A DNA stretch of 64,000 nucleotides from Tragulus kanchil (taxonomy: Eukaryota > Chordata > Mammalia > Artiodactyla > Tragulidae), in assembly GCA_022376925.1 (NCBI GenBank), contig JAIOJX010000025.1, positions 8,339,141-8,403,140 on the forward strand. Direction: 5' to 3'. The notes beneath the pieces are model-generated. The model saw only the letters and a program-made list of their open reading frames with translations. It searched no databases and was not told where the DNA came from. Every line of letters starts with the position of its first letter. The stretch's first letter is position 1. A program made the position numbers and the translations under genes. Shown piece after piece: positions 58,158 to 64,000 of the stretch.

Positions 58158-60470
58158 TTTCTGATGAGAAAACTGATTTTTAAAAAATCTTTTTCACTGG
58201 AAATAGAGATAGGAATTGGGAAAAGGGAGTTAAATCCTTGAAAGAACAATATCATAAAACCAAGAAACAATAAAAGGTCTCTAAAAATGATGGTGTGTTT
58301 TCCAAGACATCAGCAGGGCTTTGCAGCCTCTGTCTGTGCATCCAAGGCCCTCTCTGTCCTGCCTTCCTGCCCTCTAAAAATGCGAAAGGTACCGAGTAAC
58401 TGATGCCGGGGCTCTCTCACTGCTGGTTTCTGCGTAGGAGTGTTGCACACACCAGGCTCACTTAGCACCTGCGTTTTAGGATGTGAAAAATGCACATCCA
58501 CCATATGCGCACCACCTCAAATTGTATAATTTTTTTCTCACAAAGTGGAAAAAAGAGGTTTCATAATAGCATTCAGCCCCTCCTGACCAAGATAGGTTAA
58601 GAATGGGGTCACGAAGCTGGATAGCCTGGAGGCAGAAGGCCTTTTCTACCACTGATGGCCTGTGCTGTGTTCTGTGCTTTGCCAGCTGGGTCCACGTTCT
58701 GGCTCTTTCCCTGCTGCAGCAGGGCCAGCCCTGGCCGCCAAAGCACTTGGTTTTGTGAACTTACTTGCTTATGTAGTAAAAGGCTTACCAGTGTTAACTC
58801 CATAGATCTGGTTCCCTTACTGCAGACCTTACTCCTTTGATAGGGAAGGCAGGAACATCTACAAATCATGCAGTTTAATTACAGCCATCAGCTTCTGTTT
58901 CCTTTATCCATTCAGTTGGGATTCTGAGATGCCCAAATTAAAACATGACTTTAAAATTTTTAAAAATTTTTACAGAATTTTTAAAGGTCACTTTCCAGTT
59001 ATAGTTATTAAAAAAATACCGGCTGTATTCCCCAAATTGTACAATGCATCCTTGAGCCTAGCTTGTACCACCCACTTGCCCACCTTCATATGACCCAAAG
59101 CCCTACACTGACAACCACTGCTTTGTTCTCTCTGTCAGTGAATCTGCATCTTTTTTGCTATATTGGTTAGTTTTATTTTTTAGATTTCCTATGAAAGTGG
59201 TATTATAGAGTGTTTAAGACATGACATTTCTAACCACTTAGCACAAAGATAATAGGAAACAATTTCTAATTTGTTGGAGAGAAAAGGTTCTGGTGAAGCC
59301 AGCAGCGAAGGCTTTTAATTTTCTGATGAGAAAACTGATTTTTAAAAAATCTTTTTCACTGGAAATAGAGATAGGAATTGGGAAAAGGGAGTTAAATCCT
59401 TGAAAGAACAATATCATAAAACCAAGAAACAATAAAAGGTCTCTAAAAATGATGGTGTGTTTTCCAAGACATCAGCAGGGCTTTGCAGCCTCTGTCTGTG
59501 CATCCAAGGCCCTCTCTGTCCTGCCTTCCTGCCCTCTAAAAATGCGAAAGGTACCGAGTAACTGATGCCGGGGCTCTCTCACTGCTGGTTTCTGCGTAGG
59601 AGTGTTGCACACACCAGGCTCACTTAGCACCTGCGTTTTAGGATGTGAAAACTGCACATCCACCATATGCGCACCACCTCAAATTGTATAATTTTTTTCT
59701 CACAAAGTGGAAAAAAGAGGTTTCATAATAGCATTCAGCCCCTCCTGACCAAGATAGGTTAAGAATGGGGTCACGAAGCTGGATAGCCTGGAGGCAGAAG
59801 GCCTTTTCTACCACTGATGGCCTGTGCTGTGTTCTGTGCTTTGCCAGCTGGGTCCACGTTCTGGCTCTTTCCCTGCTGCAGCAGGGCCAGCCCTGGCCGC
59901 CAAAGCACTTGGTTTTGTGAACTTACTTGCTTATGTAGTAAAAGGCTTACCAGTGTTAACTCCATAGATCTGGTTCCCTTACTGCAGACCTTACTCCTTT
60001 GATAGGGAAGGCAGGAACATCTACAAATCATGCAGTTTAATTACAGCCATCAGCTTCTGTTTCCTTTATCCATTCAGTTGGGATTCTGAGATGCCCAAAT
60101 TAAAACATGACTTTAAAATTTTTAAAAATTTTTACAGAATTTTTAAAGGTCACTTTCCAGTTATAGTTATTAAAAAAATACCGGCTGTATTCCCCAAATT
60201 GTACAATGCATCCTTGAGCCTAGCTTGTACCACCCACTTGCCCACCTTCATATGACCCAAAGCCCTACACTGACAACCACTGCTTTGTTCTCTCTGTCAG
60301 TGAATCTGCATCTTTTTTGCTATATTGGTTAGTTTTATTTTTTAGATTTCCTATGAAAGTGGTATTATAGAGTGTTTAAGACATGACATTTCTAACCACT
60401 TAGCACAAAGATAATAGGAAACAATTTCTAATTTGTTGGAGAGAAAAGGTTCTGGTGAAGCCAGCAGCGA
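58158..60470 (+). repeat. Tandem duplication P (period 1162)
   Basis: Copy 1 is 58158-59308 and copy 2 is 59320-60470, with an 11-base filler. One substitution is GAAAAATGC against GAAAACTGC (58490/59652). No gene is seen inside; the frames at 58609-58869 and their copy are chance. Confidence 0.97.
58945..59220 (-). mobile_element. L1 3' UTR-like fragment, copy 1
   Basis: Reverse-oriented L1 text: 'ACCGGCTGTATTCCCCAAAT', 'TTGTACAATGCATCCTTGAG', 'ACTGACAACCACTGCTTTGT' and 'TAGATTTCCTATGAAAGTGG'. Further copies are at 60107-60382 and, in part, 61324-61509. Confidence 0.7.
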
Positions 60471-62457
60471 GAAGAAATCCCTGAATGTACCTGCCTTGGC
60501 CTTGTAACTGCCTTCTCTGACCTAACGAGTGTTAACACCTACTCATCCTTGCACGTATTAAGGGAAATAAACATTGGCAGATAAAACATATCCGTGAATG
60601 CACTGGGTGAAAGTGCATTTGGCTTCTCCCTTCTCTCTCCTTCTCTCCCTTCCTCCTACCACTGGCTGGCTTTTATCTTTCTGCTCAAAGACTACACTGA
60701 CCTCACATCCACACCTGACTCCCACCCGCACTGCCATCCACTGACTCATGTTCTCACAGTCACCCACACAGTTGCTCTCTTATGTTCCTCTCACATCCAT
60801 TTCTGTCCAGATGCAGTGGTTATCAGCAGTTGCCTGATTCTCAGCAGCAGTAACCTGTAGGTCTGCAGCTCTCTTGGAATCTAAAGCAGTCACATTGGCT
60901 ACAGGTTGGCCTATTATTCTCCCTACTCCTTCAGAGTATTTGGATCAACTTTTGGAGGAGCCTGAGATGACACATTAGTCCAAAGATTTCAGCACAATGT
61001 TTCCAGAGTGGAGGCTGCTCTAAAAAGAATGGAAAAGGCCTTCAATTGATCTAGAGACTCCAGAAATCTAGGGGAGATCTCATTTCCGAACCAGGATTCA
61101 TTTTCATAAAACTCCCATCTCTGGGTCACAGATTCATCTGCCTTACTACTCTAACTATGCAAAAAGAGATTCATCTCTAGATAATTTTGATTTGGGATGT
61201 ATCAGATCACCACTGCCCTCAGAAATATGGCCAAAAATATTTATCCTAGGTCCATATTAATATAATTTCTGTACAATCCACTTATATATTTTATTTTATA
61301 TACCTATCATATACAATCTCACCAATTGTACAATGCATCCTTGAGCCTAGCTTGTACCACCCACTTGCCCACCTTCATATGACCCAAAGCCCTACACTGA
61401 CAACCACTGCTTTGTTCTCTCTGTCAGTGAATCTGCATCTTTTTTGCTATATTGGTTAGTTTTATTTTTTAGATTTCCTATGAAAGTGGTATTATAGAGT
61501 GTTTAAGACATGACATTTCTAACGACTTAGCACAAAGATAATAGGAAGCAATTGCTACTTTTTTTTTAGTAATAGGTTCTGGTGAAGCCAGCAGCGAGAA
61601 GAAATCCCTGAATGTACCTGCCTTGGCCTTGTAACTGCCTTCTCTGACCTAACGAGTGTTAACACCTACTCATCCTTGCACGTATTAAGGGAAATAAACA
61701 TTGGCAGATAAAACATATCCGTGAATGCACTGGGTGAAAGTGCATTTGGCTTCTCCCTTCTCTCTCCTTCTCTCCCTTCCTCCTACCACTGGCTGGCTTT
61801 TATCTTTCTGCTCAAAGACTACACTGACCTCACATCCACACCTGACTCCCACCCGCACTGCCATCCACTGACTCATGTTCTCACAGTCACCCACACAGTT
61901 GCTCTCTTATGTTCCTCTCACATCCATTTCTGTCCAGATGCAGTGGTTATCAGCAGTTGCCTGATTCTCAGCAGCAGTAACCTGTAGGTCTGCAGCTCTC
62001 TTGGAATCTAAAGCAGTCACATTGGCTACAGGTTGGCCTATTATTCTCCCTACTCCTTCAGAGTATTTGGATCAACTTTTGGAGGAGCCTGAGATGACAC
62101 ATTAGTTCAAAGATTTCAGCACAATGTTTCCAGAGTGGAGGCTGCTCTAAAAAGAATGGAAAAGGCCTTCAATTGATCTAGAGACTCCAGAAATCTAGGG
62201 GAGATCTCATTTCCGAACCAGGATTCATTTTCATAAAACTCCCATCTCTGGGTCACAGATTCATCTGCCTTACTACTCTAACTATGCAAAAAGAGATTCA
62301 TCTCTAGATAATTTTGATTTGGGATGTATCAGATCACCACTGCCCTCAGAAATATGGCCAAAAATATTTATCCTAGGTCCATATTAATATAATTTCTGTA
62401 CAATCCACTTATATATTTTTATTTTTATATACCTATCATATACAATCTCACCAATTC
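60201..62457 (+). repeat. Tandem duplication Q (period 1127)
   Basis: Copy 1 is 60201-61327 and copy 2 is 61328-62457. The boundary shares AATT. Copy 1 begins within the right part of duplication P, so about 270 bases occur three times. Differences: TTAGTCCAAAG against TTAGTTCAAAG (60979/62106) and a garbled 30-base patch near 61548-61575. Confidence 0.97.
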
Positions 62458-62855
62458 TAATATAGAGAGAAGATTTGCATAGCAAGGTGGCTTTGTGACC
62501 CTTAAGGAGACTAAACTTGATTATGAATTTTGGGAGAAGGAGTTAGAGTGGAGGAAAATCTCACCATGCTTTCATCAGTCTTATTGTAAGTAGAGAAAAT
62601 TACTAAGAAGAAATAGTTAATCCAGCTTGAAATGTGAAATTTATCTTCAGGATCCATTTTCAAGGCATATCCTGATGGCCTTCCTCATTTTCTCCTACTG
62701 CTCACTAATCACACTGTGGTGGTTGCTCACTTTTATGATGAGAAGGAGAGGGAGCTTGGAGAGAGGTTCTAGGGAGAACAGCTCTACGTTTGATTTTTCC
62801 CTCTGATCCAGAACTAAAGATTTGAGGCATAACTCACAATCATTGTGTGCACTTG

Positions 62856-63632
62856 TTTAGTCATCCAGTTGTGTCTGACTCTTTGTGACCCCAAGGACTG
62901 CAGCACACCAGGCTTCTCTGGTGAATACCCTTCACCATCTCCCAGAGTTTGCTCAAACTCATGTCCATTGAGTCAGTGATGCCATCTAACCATCTCTTCT
63001 GTTGTCGCCTTCTCCCCCCATCCTCAGTCTTTCCCAGCATCAGGATCTTTTCCAGTGAATCAGCTCTTCACAGCAGGTGGCCAAAGTATTGGAGATTCAG
63101 CTTCAGCATCATTCCTTCCCACGAATAGTCAGGGTTGATTTCCTTTAAAATTGACTAGTTTGATCTCTTTGCTGTCCAAAGGACTCTCAGGAGTCTTCTC
63201 CAACACCACAGTTCAAAAGCATCAATTTTCAGTGCTTGGCCTTCTTTATGGTCCAACTCTCAAATCTGTACATGACTACTGGAAAAAATCATAGCTTTGA
63301 ATAATCAGACCTTTGTCAGTAAAGTGATGTCTCTGGTTTTTAAAATGCTGTGTATGTTTATCATAGCTTTTATTCCGAGGGACCCTTAAGGAGACTAAAC
63401 TTGATTATGAATTTTGGGAGAAGTTACAATGGAGAAAGATCTCACCATGCTTTCATCAGTCTTATCAAAAGTAGACTTATCAAAAGTCTTTTAATTTCAT
63501 GGCTGCAGTCACCATCTGCTGTGATTTTGGAGTTCAAGAAAACAAAGTCAGTCGTGGTTTCTATTTTTTCCCCATCTATTTGTCATGAAGTGGTGGAACT
63601 GGATGCCATAATCTTAGTTTTTTGAATGTTGC
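62856..63632 (-). mobile_element. BovB LINE 3' portion, interrupted
   Basis: Reverse-oriented BovB: 'CCAGTTGTGTCTGACTCTTT', 'CCCAGAGTTTGCTCAAACTC', 'CTTCACAGCAGGTGGCCAAA', 'TCTTTGCTGTCCAAAGGACT', then after an interruption 'TTCATGGCTGCAGTCACCAT' and 'GTGATTTTGGAGTTCAAGAA'. About 105 foreign bases (63381-63485) sit inside it. It is decayed. Confidence 0.88.
63381..63485 (+). repeat. Noisy copy of 62497-62595 inside the BovB
   Basis: GACCCTTAAGGAGACTAAAC and ATCTCACCATGCTTTCATCA occur here and at 62497-62578. The intervening bases are altered (GTTACAATGGAGAAAG against GGAGTTAGAGTGGAGGAAA). The surrounding BovB is expected to be continuous across this point. Confidence 0.85.
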
Positions 63633-63892
63633 TCATGCTTAAGTATAGTTTTATTCAATTGAATAGGAATGACTCTACAGTGTATGAACATTTTCTAAAT
63701 GTGCAAGATATTATAAATTTGTTCCTAGAGTATCAAGAAATTGTTTTGTCAGCTTATTTAGCTCTTAAAATTTAAAAAAAAATTCAAACCTAGGGGAAAG
63801 ATATGAAACTGGAAAGCAAATGAGTATGCTTATGTCCATCAACCTCAGAAGATGTTTTAAAGCATTTTATTGAGGCAGGAATTGAATTAAAA

Positions 63893-64000
63893 TATGACTT
63901 TCCAGGTGGCTCAGTGGTAAAGAATCTACTTACCAATATAGGAGGTGTAGGAGTCTTGGGTTTGATTCCTGGGTCGAGACGATCTCTTAGAGGAGAGAAT
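63893..64000 (+). mobile_element. BOV-A2 SINE, cut by the window end
   Basis: It reads GACTTTCCAGGTGGCTCAGT, GGTAAAGAATCTACTTACCA and GTTTGATTCCTGGGTCGAGA. This is the 5' half of a BOV-A2. Confidence 0.88.

Noticed and set aside
2824..62457. Duplications as a CRISPR-like, satellite or segmental gene-family array
   Set aside because: Each unit is a different unique sequence present only twice (three times where two units overlap), with no common motif at the boundaries.
22000..64000. CETN4 or BBS12 exons upstream of IL21
   Set aside because: No EF-hand or chaperonin-like coding exon was recognised; the distance known in other mammals is larger.

Overview
This is mammalian nuclear DNA from a ruminant. 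BovB (RTE-type) LINE 3' ends, BOV-A2-type SINEs, ruminant-type L1 3' ends and many copies of a tRNA-derived SINE related to Bov-tA/CHR are all present. The SINE has a 3' third that I do not recognise from the cattle family. The IL21 coding exons also differ from the cattle protein as I remember it at a number of positions. Together these suggest a ruminant some distance from cattle. A basal lineage such as the mouse-deer is possible, but that is an inference.

The only protein-coding gene I can support is interleukin-21 (IL21), on the minus strand. Its five coding exons lie between 21634 (start codon) and 12264 (stop codon). The reading frame is open through all five exons, the splice sites are GT/AG, and the predicted protein is about 149 residues. 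A TATA-like box lies about 92 bases upstream of the start codon. Positions 21.6-64 kb hold the gene's 5' flank and a long repeat-rich intergenic stretch in which I find no further exon. Positions 1-12 kb lie downstream of IL21. In other mammals IL2 lies further along in that direction and CETN4/BBS12 on the other side; neither is visible here.

The dominant structure in the window is something else. At least 17 places carry a direct tandem duplication with a period of only 1065-1199 bp. The two copies are nearly identical, differing by zero to a few substitutions or small indels per kb. Many copies abut exactly. Others are separated by 10-80 bases of 'filler' that looks like a noisy rendering of the natural flanks. 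About 19 kb of the 64 kb is second copy. One pair duplicates IL21 exons 4 and 5. The uniform period, the haplotype-like differences and the noisy junctions point to an assembly artefact: contig ends that overlap by about 1.1 kb, or two haplotypes, placed in series. A real biological array is less likely. With one copy of each removed, the locus would be about 45 kb.

Layout: 1-2.2 kb, unique AT-rich DNA. 2.2-9 kb, ancient repeat with BovB, BOV-A2, L1 and SINE insertions and duplications A and B. 9-12.2 kb, IL21 downstream DNA. 12.2-21.7 kb, IL21 with duplications C and D. 22-29.6 kb, duplications E-G with an MLT1-type LTR and SINEs. 29.6-33 kb, unclassified DNA and an old L1. 33-40 kb, two minus-strand L1 ends with SINEs and duplications H and I. 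40-49 kb, duplications J-L with L2 and MIR fragments. 49-57 kb, duplications M-O. 57-64 kb, duplications P and Q, L1 and BovB.
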